From Actinomadura alba (GTDB taxonomy: Bacteria; Actinomycetota; Actinomycetes; Streptosporangiales; Streptosporangiaceae), in the NCBI RefSeq assembly GCF_014323705.1, contig NZ_JABVEC010000006.1, forward strand, positions 124,001 to 188,000: 64,000 bases of DNA, in the 5' to 3' direction. Shown here piece by piece: positions 27,426 through 36,372 of this stretch. The notes beneath the pieces were generated by a model. It had not been told where the DNA came from. It ran no database searches and saw only the letters and a program-made list of their open reading frames with translations. Each line of letters begins with the position of its first letter. Within the stretch, counting starts at the first letter, position 1. The position numbers and the translations under genes are program-made.

Positions 27426-27786
27426 CACGACTCCCATGGTGCTTCACGTCCGGATCATGAGGAAGCGGTCATGCCGGAGTGAGGGGTGTTCGGGGGGCAT
27501 TGGTATGTAGCCGAGCGTAGCCGGATAGGTGAGGCTGGTGTCGGCGCCGCCCGAGTCCCGGTCATGTTCTTGTCATGACCGGTGCGGAGAGTTAAGATCG
27601 ATTAGAACTTATTAAAACGTTTTAATAGCCATGCGAGTTCCGGTGGACGCTTGGGGCTCGCGTCATCCCAGCATGCCTCGACCCCCCCGATCCCGATGCG
27701 GAGCCGAGTTGGTGGCCCGCCATCGATGAGCGCCATATCCCGCTGAAACGATCTAACGTCCACGAATAACGAGAGGCACCACCCCC
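27426..27786. other. 361-bp intergenic region with operator, no gene seen
   Basis: Holds the divergent upstream regions of the XRE pseudogene and the first glycoside hydrolase gene. The part from 27590 to 27630 is strikingly AT-rich for this genome and contains the palindrome described separately. I see no coding sequence with typical codon use. Confidence 0.6.
27610..27627. promoter_or_regulatory. 18-bp perfect palindrome, LacI-family-type operator
   Basis: TATTAAAAC followed by GTTTTAATA is a perfect dyad with a central CG step, the form typical of LacI-family operators that control sugar utilisation. It lies about 160 bp upstream of the first of two secreted glycoside hydrolases. The regulator gene is not in this window. 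Confidence 0.6.
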
Positions 27787-30700
27787 ATGAACTCTCGCGC
27801 GTGGCGCGGCTTCCTCGCACTGTCCGTCGCCGTACTGCTCCTTGCGGCGACCGTTCCGCAGGCCGCGCAGGCCACCGCCCCCGGCGGCACCGGGCGGTCC
27901 GGTTGGGACGCGAAGACCGGACGGCTCGACCCGGCCGCGTTCGCCCGGCCGCCGGGAACCGGTCGGCCGCACGCCTTCTGGTTCTGGAATGGCGAGCTGA
28001 CCGAGGCGGAACTGTCCCGGCAGCTCGACGAGATGAAGGCCAAGGGCGTCGAGGAGTTCTTCATCCACCCCAGGCAGGGGCTCGGCGGGGAGTTCGGCGT
28101 CAGTGAGAACGCCTACTACCTGTCCAAGGACTACTTCGACAAGGTGGGCTTCGCGCTCGCCGAGGCGAAGCGCCGCGGCATGAAGGCCTGGCTGTATGAC
28201 GACCTGAACTGGCCGAGCGGCTTCGCCGGCGGCCGTACGGTCAAGGGCGGTGACGTCGACGGCAAGGCGGTGCCGGCCGACCCCGACTACCTGCCTTGGT
28301 ACCTCACCCCGGTCGCCAAGGACCTGATCGGGCCGTCCCGCTATGACGAGCCGGTGCCCGTTCCGGTGCCGGGCGGCTGGTCGGTCGCCGACGGCGTCCT
28401 CACCGTCAACGGTGGGGAGGTCGGCCTGTCGAAGGACGGGGCCGGTTGGTCGGGATACCGGATGGAGTTCGACCTGACCGTCGACGCGCTCGCCGGCGGG
28501 TGGACGCTGCACAGCCGGGACGCGGCCAACCTCGTCATGGTCAACCTGACGACGACCTCCCCGTTCAATCCGGAGGCGGCTTCGACGTTCGGCGTGCACG
28601 TCCGGGTGAACGGGGCGTACCAGCTGGTCGGCGGACGGCTCCCGGCCGGGACGACGATCCGCGACGGCGAGCGGCACCATGTCGCGACCGAGATCCGGGG
28701 CGACACGGTGACGCTCTACCTCGACGGCAAGGAGGTCGGCAGCCGCAGCGACCCGCGGATCGGCGCGCTCGACAAGGGTCGCGTCGGCCTGCGCTCCGGC
28801 CAGGACGAACGGGCCAGGTTCGACAATCTGAAGGTCACCTCGCTGGACGGCGGAGCCACGCTGCTCGCGGACGACTTCTCCGCCGCACTCGCCCGCTGGG
28901 ACGTCACTCAGTCGCCGGCGTCCTCGCTCGTCGCCGCCGTGGCGTTGCGCAAGAGCGGCGACGGCAACTGCGTGACCGGCGGGCAGGCCCGTGGTGGCGC
29001 CCTGGCTGGTGACTCGGCAGTCGAGCTGACCGGCGAGGTCGGCCCGGACGGCCGGCTGCGCTGGGACGTGCCGGAGGGGCGCTGGTGCCTGCTGCACCTC
29101 GTGCAGCGGCCGCTGGTCAACTACCACCCGGACCTCGAACCCGACCAGCCCTACGTCGACATGCTGAACCCGAAGGCCACGCGGAAGTTCATCGACATCA
29201 CCCATGAGACGTACGCGCGTCGGTTCGGCGCCCACTTCGGCTCGACGATCCAGGGGATCTTCAATGACGAGCCCGGCTTCTACAACAACTTCCCGGACAA
29301 CCGCGGCGGCGTGGACTCGCTCGGCTCCATCCCGTGGACCCCGGGGTTCCGCGACTACCTGAGCCGCAACGCCGGGTACGACCTCACCGCACGGCTCACC
29401 GCGCTCTGGTACGACACGGGCGCGGTCACCACGAAGACCAGGATCGACTACTACGACGCGCTCTCCGACCGCTACAACGAGGCGCACACCAAGCCGCTCG
29501 CCGACTGGGCCGCGGCGCATGACATCGCCCTGATCTCCAACCCGCTCGTCGAGGAGGACCTCGGCAGCCACCGGCTCATCGAGGGCGGCAGCTGGTTCGA
29601 GATGAGCAAGCATTATCAGTTGCCGGGCATGGACCTGATCAGCGGCCTGGACACCAGCGCCATCACGCCCAAGCTGAATTCCTCGGTGGCGCACCTATTC
29701 GACCGCAAGCGCAACCTCGCGGAGACCTTCGGCGCGTTCGGCTGGGACCTCACGATGGAGGAGATGAAGCGCACCGTCTCGTGGGAGGCGGCCGGCGGCG
29801 TCGACCTCATCGACAACCACGCCTTCTACTACTCGATCGACGGGCAGCGAAAGTTCGAGTCGCAGCCGAGCGAGTTCTTCCAGAACACCTTCTGGCCGCG
29901 CTTCGGCGCGTACGCCTCGTTCACCGGCCGGCTCGTCGAGCCGGCCCGGGGCGCCACGGCGGTGAACCCCGTGGGGCTGCTCTATCCCAGCTCGTCGGTG
30001 ATGGCCGAGGGCACGCCGTGGACCGTACGCGGCTTCGCCGGCAACGGCCCCGGGCTGAGCGAGGTCGACGGGTCGTGGAAGGGCACGTCCAACGCCCTGC
30101 TCGCCGCCCAACTCGACTTCGACTATCTCGACGAGCTCGCGCTCGCCGGGGACCCGGACCTGGACGTCGGGCTCAGGGTGGACAAGGGCCGCCTGCGCCT
30201 GCACGACCAGACCTTCCAGGCCCTGGTCATGCCCAAGACGACGGTGCTGTCACTGGAGGCTCTCGCCGCCGCCGAGCGGCTGGTCGCCCAGGGCGGCACG
30301 GTCGTGGCCGTCGACGGCCTGCCGACCCGTGAGGCGCAGGGCCGTGACGCCGAGCTGCGCCGGCGCCTAGAGGCGCTGTTCGGCACCGACCCCGCCCGGC
30401 CGGCGGTCTCGCGCAAGGCCGGCGGCGCCGGTGGTCTCGCCGTCTACCTGCCGTCCCGCGCCGACCTCGCCGCGACCCTGCGGGACCGGATCGACGCCGG
30501 TGTCACCCTCTCGCCGGCCGCCCCGGACGTACGAATCCGGCACGTGAAGCGGGCGGCCGACGACGCGGTCCTCGTCACCAACCTCTCGGCCTCGACCGTG
30601 CGCACCGACGTTACGGTCAGCGTGCCGCAGGTGCCGGAGATCTGGGACCCGGAGACGGGCCGTACCGGTGTCGCACCCGTGTTCCGGCTCGGCGACGACC

Positions 30701-32160
30701 GGGTGACGGTGCCGATGGAGCTGAAGCCCTACCAGGCGACCTGGCTCGCCTTCCGCCCCGGCGCGCACCCGGTCGGCCGGACTCCGCACGCGACCGCGAG
30801 CAACGCCACCGTCACCTCCGTGCGGCAGGACGGAGCGCGGCAGGACGGAGCGCGGCAGGACGGAGCGCGGCAGGACGGCGACGCGTTGCGGGCGCGGGTC
30901 ACGGTGGAGCGCGAGGGTGAGGTCTACGTCACCGGACGGTCCGGTGGGAAGGCGTACGGCGGCAGCGCGATGGTCGACGGCCCGCTCACGCCGATCGCGC
31001 TCGACGGTGCGTGGACGTTCCGGTTCGACCGGGACGGCGCGCAGCCCGTGAGCCGGCCGCTCGGGTCGTGGACCGCACTGGACCCGGCGTTCTCCGGCAC
31101 CGGGATCTACCGCCGGGAGGTCGAGGTCCCGAAGGACTTCCTCGCCGAGGGCCGGCGCGTGCTGCTCGACCTCGGGTCGGTGCGGGAACTGGCCGCGGTC
31201 TCGGTGAACGGCTCGCAACCCCGGCACGTCGACTGGCGGCCGTACACCGTGGACGTGACCGATCTGCTCCATCCCGGCACGAACACGGTCGAGGTGCGGG
31301 TGACCAACACCCAGGCCAACGAGTTCGAGAACAGGGCGAATCCGTCGGGCCTGCTCGGCCCGGTGGTGCTTCGCCCGCAGCGCGTCCTCGACCTCACGCT
31401 TCGCCCGGGCCAGGAGGTTCGCTCGCTCGCGATGGACGCCGCACCAGGGTCGGTACGGGTGCCGCCCGGCGGCAGCGCCGCCCTCACCGCCACGATCGAC
31501 GGCATCGCGCCCGACCGGCTGTCCGGCACGCTCACCGTCTCGGCGCCGGACGGCTGGACCGCCGAGCCGGCTTCGCAACGGTACGACGCGGCCTCGTCCG
31601 GGGTTCCGGTCACGGTGCGGCCCGGCGTGACGGTCACGGCCCCGGCGTCGGCGAAGGACGGTCCGTACGACGTCACGCTGACCGCGACCGGCGACGACGG
31701 ACGGAAGGCGACCGACACTGTGCGGGTCGAGGTCACCCGCGCGCTCGCGGCGTGGGAGTTCGCGAAGGACGGAGACGCCGAGGGCTGGACGGCCGCCAAC
31801 CAGCTGACGCCGTTCACCGTCTCCGGGGGAGTGCTCGCCACCACGGCCACCGGCGGCGATCCGTACCTGGTCCACGACGGGCCGCTCTCGCTCGACCTGG
31901 CGCGGGGGCTCACCGTCGAGGTGACCATGTCGACCTCCGCGAGCAGCCAGGGGCAGGTCTTCTGGACGACCGCGGCCCAGGGGTCGTTCTCCGAGGACAA
32001 GAGCGCGAAGTTCGCGGTGACCGGCGGCGGCGCCCGCACCTACGCCGTCACCGTGCCCGCCCAGGGGACCCGGCTCACCGGGCTGCGGCTCGATCCCATG
32101 ATGACCCAGGGCGACATCCGCATCGACGCGATCAGGATCCTGCCCGGAGCCGGCGCGTGA
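27787..32160 (+). CDS. Large secreted glycoside hydrolase, GH106-like
   Basis: A 1457-residue exported protein with a signal peptide ending near the Ala-Gln-Ala region (residues about 20-31). HAFWFWNGELTEAELSRQLD and the later GIFNDEPGFYNN (Asp494-Glu495) match the catalytic barrel of GH106-type rhamnosidase relatives. A LamG/jelly-roll-like insert (about 190-360) interrupts the barrel, a GH2-like sugar-binding sandwich follows (WTFRFDRDGAQP to LLGPVVLRPQ), then an Ig-like NPCBM-associated stretch and a terminal beta domain. A 15-bp tandem repeat encodes RQDGA units at about 1013-1031. Probably trims rhamnose or a related sugar from plant or microbial polysaccharide outside the cell. The substrate is not readable from the sequence. 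Confidence 0.72.
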   Translation: MNSRAWRGFLALSVAVLLLAATVPQAAQATAPGGTGRSGWDAKTGRLDPAAFARPPGTGRPHAFWFWNGELTEAELSRQLDEMKAKGVEEFFIHPRQGLGGEFGVSENAYYLSKDYFDKVGFALAEAKRRGMKAWLYDDLNWPSGFAGGRTVKGGDVDGKAVPADPDYLPWYLTPVAKDLIGPSRYDEPVPVPVPGGWSVADGVLTVNGGEVGLSKDGAGWSGYRMEFDLTVDALAGGWTLHSRDAANLVMVNLTTTSPFNPEAASTFGVHVRVNGAYQLVGGRLPAGTTIRDGERHHVATEIRGDTVTLYLDGKEVGSRSDPRIGALDKGRVGLRSGQDERARFDNLKVTSLDGGATLLADDFSAALARWDVTQSPASSLVAAVALRKSGDGNCVTGGQARGGALAGDSAVELTGEVGPDGRLRWDVPEGRWCLLHLVQRPLVNYHPDLEPDQPYVDMLNPKATRKFIDITHETYARRFGAHFGSTIQGIFNDEPGFYNNFPDNRGGVDSLGSIPWTPGFRDYLSRNAGYDLTARLTALWYDTGAVTTKTRIDYYDALSDRYNEAHTKPLADWAAAHDIALISNPLVEEDLGSHRLIEGGSWFEMSKHYQLPGMDLISGLDTSAITPKLNSSVAHLFDRKRNLAETFGAFGWDLTMEEMKRTVSWEAAGGVDLIDNHAFYYSIDGQRKFESQPSEFFQNTFWPRFGAYASFTGRLVEPARGATAVNPVGLLYPSSSVMAEGTPWTVRGFAGNGPGLSEVDGSWKGTSNALLAAQLDFDYLDELALAGDPDLDVGLRVDKGRLRLHDQTFQALVMPKTTVLSLEALAAAERLVAQGGTVVAVDGLPTREAQGRDAELRRRLEALFGTDPARPAVSRKAGGAGGLAVYLPSRADLAATLRDRIDAGVTLSPAAPDVRIRHVKRAADDAVLVTNLSASTVRTDVTVSVPQVPEIWDPETGRTGVAPVFRLGDDRVTVPMELKPYQATWLAFRPGAHPVGRTPHATASNATVTSVRQDGARQDGARQDGARQDGDALRARVTVEREGEVYVTGRSGGKAYGGSAMVDGPLTPIALDGAWTFRFDRDGAQPVSRPLGSWTALDPAFSGTGIYRREVEVPKDFLAEGRRVLLDLGSVRELAAVSVNGSQPRHVDWRPYTVDVTDLLHPGTNTVEVRVTNTQANEFENRANPSGLLGPVVLRPQRVLDLTLRPGQEVRSLAMDAAPGSVRVPPGGSAALTATIDGIAPDRLSGTLTVSAPDGWTAEPASQRYDAASSGVPVTVRPGVTVTAPASAKDGPYDVTLTATGDDGRKATDTVRVEVTRALAAWEFAKDGDAEGWTAANQLTPFTVSGGVLATTATGGDPYLVHDGPLSLDLARGLTVEVTMSTSASSQGQVFWTTAAQGSFSEDKSAKFAVTGGGARTYAVTVPAQGTRLTGLRLDPMMTQGDIRIDAIRILPGAGA
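30823..30878. repeat. 15-bp tandem repeat, 3.7 copies, encoding RQDGA
   Basis: Units of CGGCAGGACGGAGCG repeat at 30823, 30838, 30853 and partly at 30868. In frame they give RQDGA repeats in a linker between the catalytic part and the GH2-like domain. Confidence 0.92.
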
Positions 32161-32192
32161 GCCCGCTCAGCGCCCCTCATCGGAGGTATGGC

Positions 32193-35100
32193 ATGAGGCC
32201 CTTCACCCTGCGGGTCGCCGCCGCCGCGCTCGCCGTGCTGTCCTCGCTCGCCGCCCTCACCTCCGCACGGTCGGACGCGGTCGCCGGGCCGGCGCCGAAA
32301 GGCATGGACTCCGCGCGGTTCGCCGACCCCCGCCCGGACAGCCGGCCCACGGTGCTGTGGTTCTGGAACGGCACCGTGACGCCGGCGCTGGTCGACCGGC
32401 AGCTCGGCGAGCTGCGAGCACAGGGCGTGTACGAGGCGATCGTGTTCCCGTTCGACACCACCGCGCTGAAGCCGGCGTTCTTCAGCGAGGAGTGGTTCAC
32501 CGTCATCGAGCACACGCTGCGCGAGGCGCAGCGCACGGGCATGCACCTGTGGCTGTTCAACGATGACTTCTTCCCCAGCGGCCGGGGTGGCGGGCTGGTC
32601 GTCAACGGGGGCAGGGTCGGTGACCGCACGTACGAGCCGCATCCCGAACTGCGCCTGAAAGGCCTCGGCCGGACCACCACGAGGGTCACCGGCCCGGCGC
32701 GGGTCGATCTCGGCGCGAACACCACCGGGCTGGACGTGACCGGCGGGCGGCTGGTGGTCGACGGAAGCGCCGTGGCCGGCGCGACCGTGCTGAAGACCGG
32801 AGCGGAGTGGGCCAATTATACGGTCACCGCTCGTGCCCGTCTGGACCGGGGCACGGCCGGCATCGTCGTCCGCGCCACCGACGACCGGAACGGCTACTTG
32901 GTGGAAACCCGCCGCGCCGACGGCGGGGTGGACATCTGGCGCCAGCAGAACGGGGCGTTCACGCTGCTGAGCCATCCCGGCGGCGTGCCCGGGTGGGATC
33001 CGGCCGCCGAACACGAGATCAAGGTCGTGGTCTCCGGGAACACGATCACCCCCTACGTGGACGGGCAGGCCCGTCCGTCGGTCACCGACGGCACGTTCCC
33101 GCGCGGCACGGTTGGGGTCCGCGCGGTCTCCGACCAGCGCTCGGCGTACGACGATCTCACCGTCACCGCCGCCGACGGCCGGTCGCTGTACCGGCAGACG
33201 TTCGACGACGCGGCGGCCCTCGCGGACTTCGCACCCCGCCAGACCGCCGCGAAGCCCGTCTCCGCGGTCGCGCGCCCGGCCGGGTCGAGTGACGTCGGCG
33301 AGTTCGTCGACCTGACGGAGTACGTGACCTCGGGCCGGGCCTGGCAGGCGCCCGCGGGACAGTGGCGGATCGACACCTTCGCCGCGACCCCGCTGGCCGA
33401 CGACAACGCCGCGTCGTTCCGCCGTAACTACCTCGACCTGCTGGACGACGACGCGGTCGCGCGCATGCTCGACGCGGTGCCCGGTGAGTACTACCGGCGG
33501 TTCCCATGGGCGTTCGGCACCGTGCTGCGCGGCTTCTTTGACGACGAGCCCTTCATCGCCTCGGCCGACGCGCATTTCCAGCGGAAGCCGTGGTCACCGA
33601 GCCTGGACGCCGCGCTGAAGAAGGCCGGCGCCAAGCCGGGCGTGGCGTACGCGGCGGTCTTCGACGACCTGGGCAGGGACGGGCGGACCGAGCGGGGCCG
33701 GTACTGGCGGGCCGTCTCCGACCGCTTCGGCGAGGCGTACTACAGGCAACAGGCGCGCTGGATGGCCGACCACGGCGTCGGCTACATCTCCAACCCGCTG
33801 TGGGACGAGTACGGCCCCGCCGAGCAGGTCGCCAGCACCGGCGACCTGCACAAGCTGAACCAGTGGGCCCAGGTGCCCGGCACGGACGCCGTGTTCGACC
33901 ACTACGCCGCCGGCGGGCGCACGATGCTGCCCCGGTACGCGGCGAGCGACGCCCACCAGAACGGGCAGGAGCGGGTGCTGCTGGAGGCGTTCGGCGGGAT
34001 GGGCTGGCAGGTCTCACCCGAGTTCGCACGGGCCATGCTCGGCGGGTTCGCCGCCCGGGGGATCAACCTGACCGTGTTGCACGCGATGTGGACCGACGAG
34101 AACAACGTCGTCTACCCGCCGCCGTTCGGCTCCGCCAACCCGTGGTGGCGTACCGCGAAGCCGCTGACCGACTGGATCGGCCGGGTCATGGAGGTCGCTC
34201 GCGGCCGCGCCGTCGCGCCGACCGCACTCATCCAGCCGCAGCGCGCCGCCGAGTCCTGGCAGGGCACCCCCACCCAGGACACGATCGACCGGGACTTCAC
34301 CGCCGCGGCGTACGCCCTGGAGGACGCGCAGACCGACTTCGACCTGCTCGACGAGGGCGCGCTCACCGGTGACGAGGCGATCCGGGCGCACGCCCGGGCC
34401 ATTGGCGGACGGCTGCAGGTCGGGAAGCAGTCCTACCGCTTGGCCGTGCTCCCGCAGACTCCCACCCTGGACCTGGCGACGGCTCGAACGCTGGAGAGCT
34501 TCGTCCGGTCCGGCGGCACGCTCGTCGCGATCGGCGACCTGCCGGCGGAGGAGGCCGGCGGCCGCGACGCCGAGCTCCGGGACGCGCTCGCGTCGCTGTT
34601 CGGGAACGGTACGGCGCCGGGCGAGCACCGGTACGGCGCCGGGCGCACCGTCCGCCTGACCGCGCCGGCGGAACTCGGGGAGGCGGCCCGTTCGGCGGGC
34701 GTCGCCGCGGCCGTGCTCCAACCGGCACAGCCGGCGGTACGGGTGCTGCGGCTGGAGACCGGCACGGACAGGGCGTTCCTCGTCACGAACGAGAGCGGGG
34801 CGGTGGTACGCACCACCGCGACGTTCGCCGCGAAGGGCACCCCGGAGCTCTGGCGGCCCGAATCCGGCCGGACCGCGGCAGCCACCACCTTCCGGGACGG
34901 GCCCGGCGGGCAGGGCACCGCCGTGCCCCTGGAACTCCAGCCGTACGAGACCCTCGCGGTCGCCTTCCGGTCCGCGGTGCCGCCGCCGGCCGCGGTGCCG
35001 CACCTGGTCTCCGGCGACGTCCCCGCGACCGCGGTGCACGCCGGCAAGGACGGTGAGCTGCGGGTCGACGCGGTGCTCGACGCGCCGGGCGACCACCGGT

Positions 35101-36314
35101 TGGTCGGTACGTGGCGGGGCCGGCTGTTCAGCGGCACCGTCGCGACCCAGGACCCGCTCACCCCGGTCGCACTCGGCGGTGACTGGTCGGTACGGCTGGA
35201 CAAGCCCGGCGCCGAGCCGCAGAGCAGGCCGCTCGGGTCGTGGACCGCGATCGATCCGTCGTACTCCGGCTCGGCGACCTACTCGCGGACGGTCGACCTG
35301 GACGCGGCGACCCTGGACGGGCGCCGGTTCGTCCTCGACCTGGGCGACGTCCGGGACGTCGCGGAGGTCACGGTGAACGGGAAGACGTTCGACCCGCTGC
35401 TATGGAAGCCCCACCGCCAGGACGTCACCTCCGCGCTGCACGCCGGGCGGAACGACATCCAGGTGCGGGTCACGAACACGCTCGCCAACCAGCATGGGGA
35501 CCACCGCCCCGCAGGACTGCTCGGCCCGGTGACGCTGCGGCCGCAGCGGGCCGTCTCCGCCGAGCTCGCGCCAGTGGGCAATGAGCCGGTGTACGAGATC
35601 GGCATCCCGGTCGCGCCCGCCGTGTCGCCCGGTCAGTCCCGGGAGTTGCAGGTGCGGGTGCGCCGCTTCGGCCGCGGCGGGGGCGGTACTGAGCAGGTCG
35701 GGTTCGCCGCGGCCAGCGGGCTGACCGTGACCCCGGCCCAGACCGACGTGACGTTCGGCCGCGACGACGAGGCGACGGTCCCGGTCACCCTGACCGCCCA
35801 CGCGGACGCGACGGTGCCCGCCACCGGCACGCTCACCGTCACGATCGGTGCGCAGCGACAGGAGGTGCCGGTGACCGTCGACCTGGCGACCCGGCTCGGC
35901 CAGGCGAGCGCGTCGTCCACCAACGGCTCCTTCCGGCCCGAGGGTGCGATCGACGGGGATCGCGGCTCGGACTCGTGGGGTCAGGGGAACGGCTGGAACG
36001 ATGCGACCCAGGGCGCGTTCCCCGACACCCTGACCGTCGACTTCGCCGCGCCGGCGCCGGTGGGCCGGGTCGACCTGTACACGATCGACTCCGCGACGTA
36101 CCCCGCGAAGGACTGGGGCATCCGCGACGCCGACGTACAACTGCTGACCGGCGGCGAGTGGCGCACGGTCGCCGAGATTCGCGGCAACACCGAAGGGCTG
36201 ATGAGCCGGGCCTTCGAGCCGGTCACCGCGAGGGCGATGCGCGTGGTGGTGCGGTCCGCGAACGACGGCGCCTTTTCCCGGATCATCGAGGTGGAGGGCT
36301 ACCCACCGGCATAA
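32193..36314 (+). CDS. Second large secreted GH106-like glycoside hydrolase with discoidin domain
   Basis: A 1373-residue paralogue of the preceding gene, 32 bp downstream and probably co-transcribed; GGAGG six bases before the ATG sets the start. It has a signal peptide (about 1-30), TVLWFWNGTVTPALVDRQLG, a LamG-like insert and the matching catalytic GFFDDEPFIAS region. The shared GH2-like sandwich follows (LGSWTAIDPSYSGSATYSR). The C-terminus is an F5/8 type C (discoidin) carbohydrate-binding domain (about 1225-1373: LGQASASSTNGSFRPEGAID). The two enzymes probably attack the same polymer at different linkages. Confidence 0.72.
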   Translation: MRPFTLRVAAAALAVLSSLAALTSARSDAVAGPAPKGMDSARFADPRPDSRPTVLWFWNGTVTPALVDRQLGELRAQGVYEAIVFPFDTTALKPAFFSEEWFTVIEHTLREAQRTGMHLWLFNDDFFPSGRGGGLVVNGGRVGDRTYEPHPELRLKGLGRTTTRVTGPARVDLGANTTGLDVTGGRLVVDGSAVAGATVLKTGAEWANYTVTARARLDRGTAGIVVRATDDRNGYLVETRRADGGVDIWRQQNGAFTLLSHPGGVPGWDPAAEHEIKVVVSGNTITPYVDGQARPSVTDGTFPRGTVGVRAVSDQRSAYDDLTVTAADGRSLYRQTFDDAAALADFAPRQTAAKPVSAVARPAGSSDVGEFVDLTEYVTSGRAWQAPAGQWRIDTFAATPLADDNAASFRRNYLDLLDDDAVARMLDAVPGEYYRRFPWAFGTVLRGFFDDEPFIASADAHFQRKPWSPSLDAALKKAGAKPGVAYAAVFDDLGRDGRTERGRYWRAVSDRFGEAYYRQQARWMADHGVGYISNPLWDEYGPAEQVASTGDLHKLNQWAQVPGTDAVFDHYAAGGRTMLPRYAASDAHQNGQERVLLEAFGGMGWQVSPEFARAMLGGFAARGINLTVLHAMWTDENNVVYPPPFGSANPWWRTAKPLTDWIGRVMEVARGRAVAPTALIQPQRAAESWQGTPTQDTIDRDFTAAAYALEDAQTDFDLLDEGALTGDEAIRAHARAIGGRLQVGKQSYRLAVLPQTPTLDLATARTLESFVRSGGTLVAIGDLPAEEAGGRDAELRDALASLFGNGTAPGEHRYGAGRTVRLTAPAELGEAARSAGVAAAVLQPAQPAVRVLRLETGTDRAFLVTNESGAVVRTTATFAAKGTPELWRPESGRTAAATTFRDGPGGQGTAVPLELQPYETLAVAFRSAVPPPAAVPHLVSGDVPATAVHAGKDGELRVDAVLDAPGDHRLVGTWRGRLFSGTVATQDPLTPVALGGDWSVRLDKPGAEPQSRPLGSWTAIDPSYSGSATYSRTVDLDAATLDGRRFVLDLGDVRDVAEVTVNGKTFDPLLWKPHRQDVTSALHAGRNDIQVRVTNTLANQHGDHRPAGLLGPVTLRPQRAVSAELAPVGNEPVYEIGIPVAPAVSPGQSRELQVRVRRFGRGGGGTEQVGFAAASGLTVTPAQTDVTFGRDDEATVPVTLTAHADATVPATGTLTVTIGAQRQEVPVTVDLATRLGQASASSTNGSFRPEGAIDGDRGSDSWGQGNGWNDATQGAFPDTLTVDFAAPAPVGRVDLYTIDSATYPAKDWGIRDADVQLLTGGEWRTVAEIRGNTEGLMSRAFEPVTARAMRVVVRSANDGAFSRIIEVEGYPPA

Positions 36315-36372
36315 GCGCGTTGGGATCTGGTGAACGCGGCGGTATGTCCGAGGCCTCCCCTACGGTTGGCGC

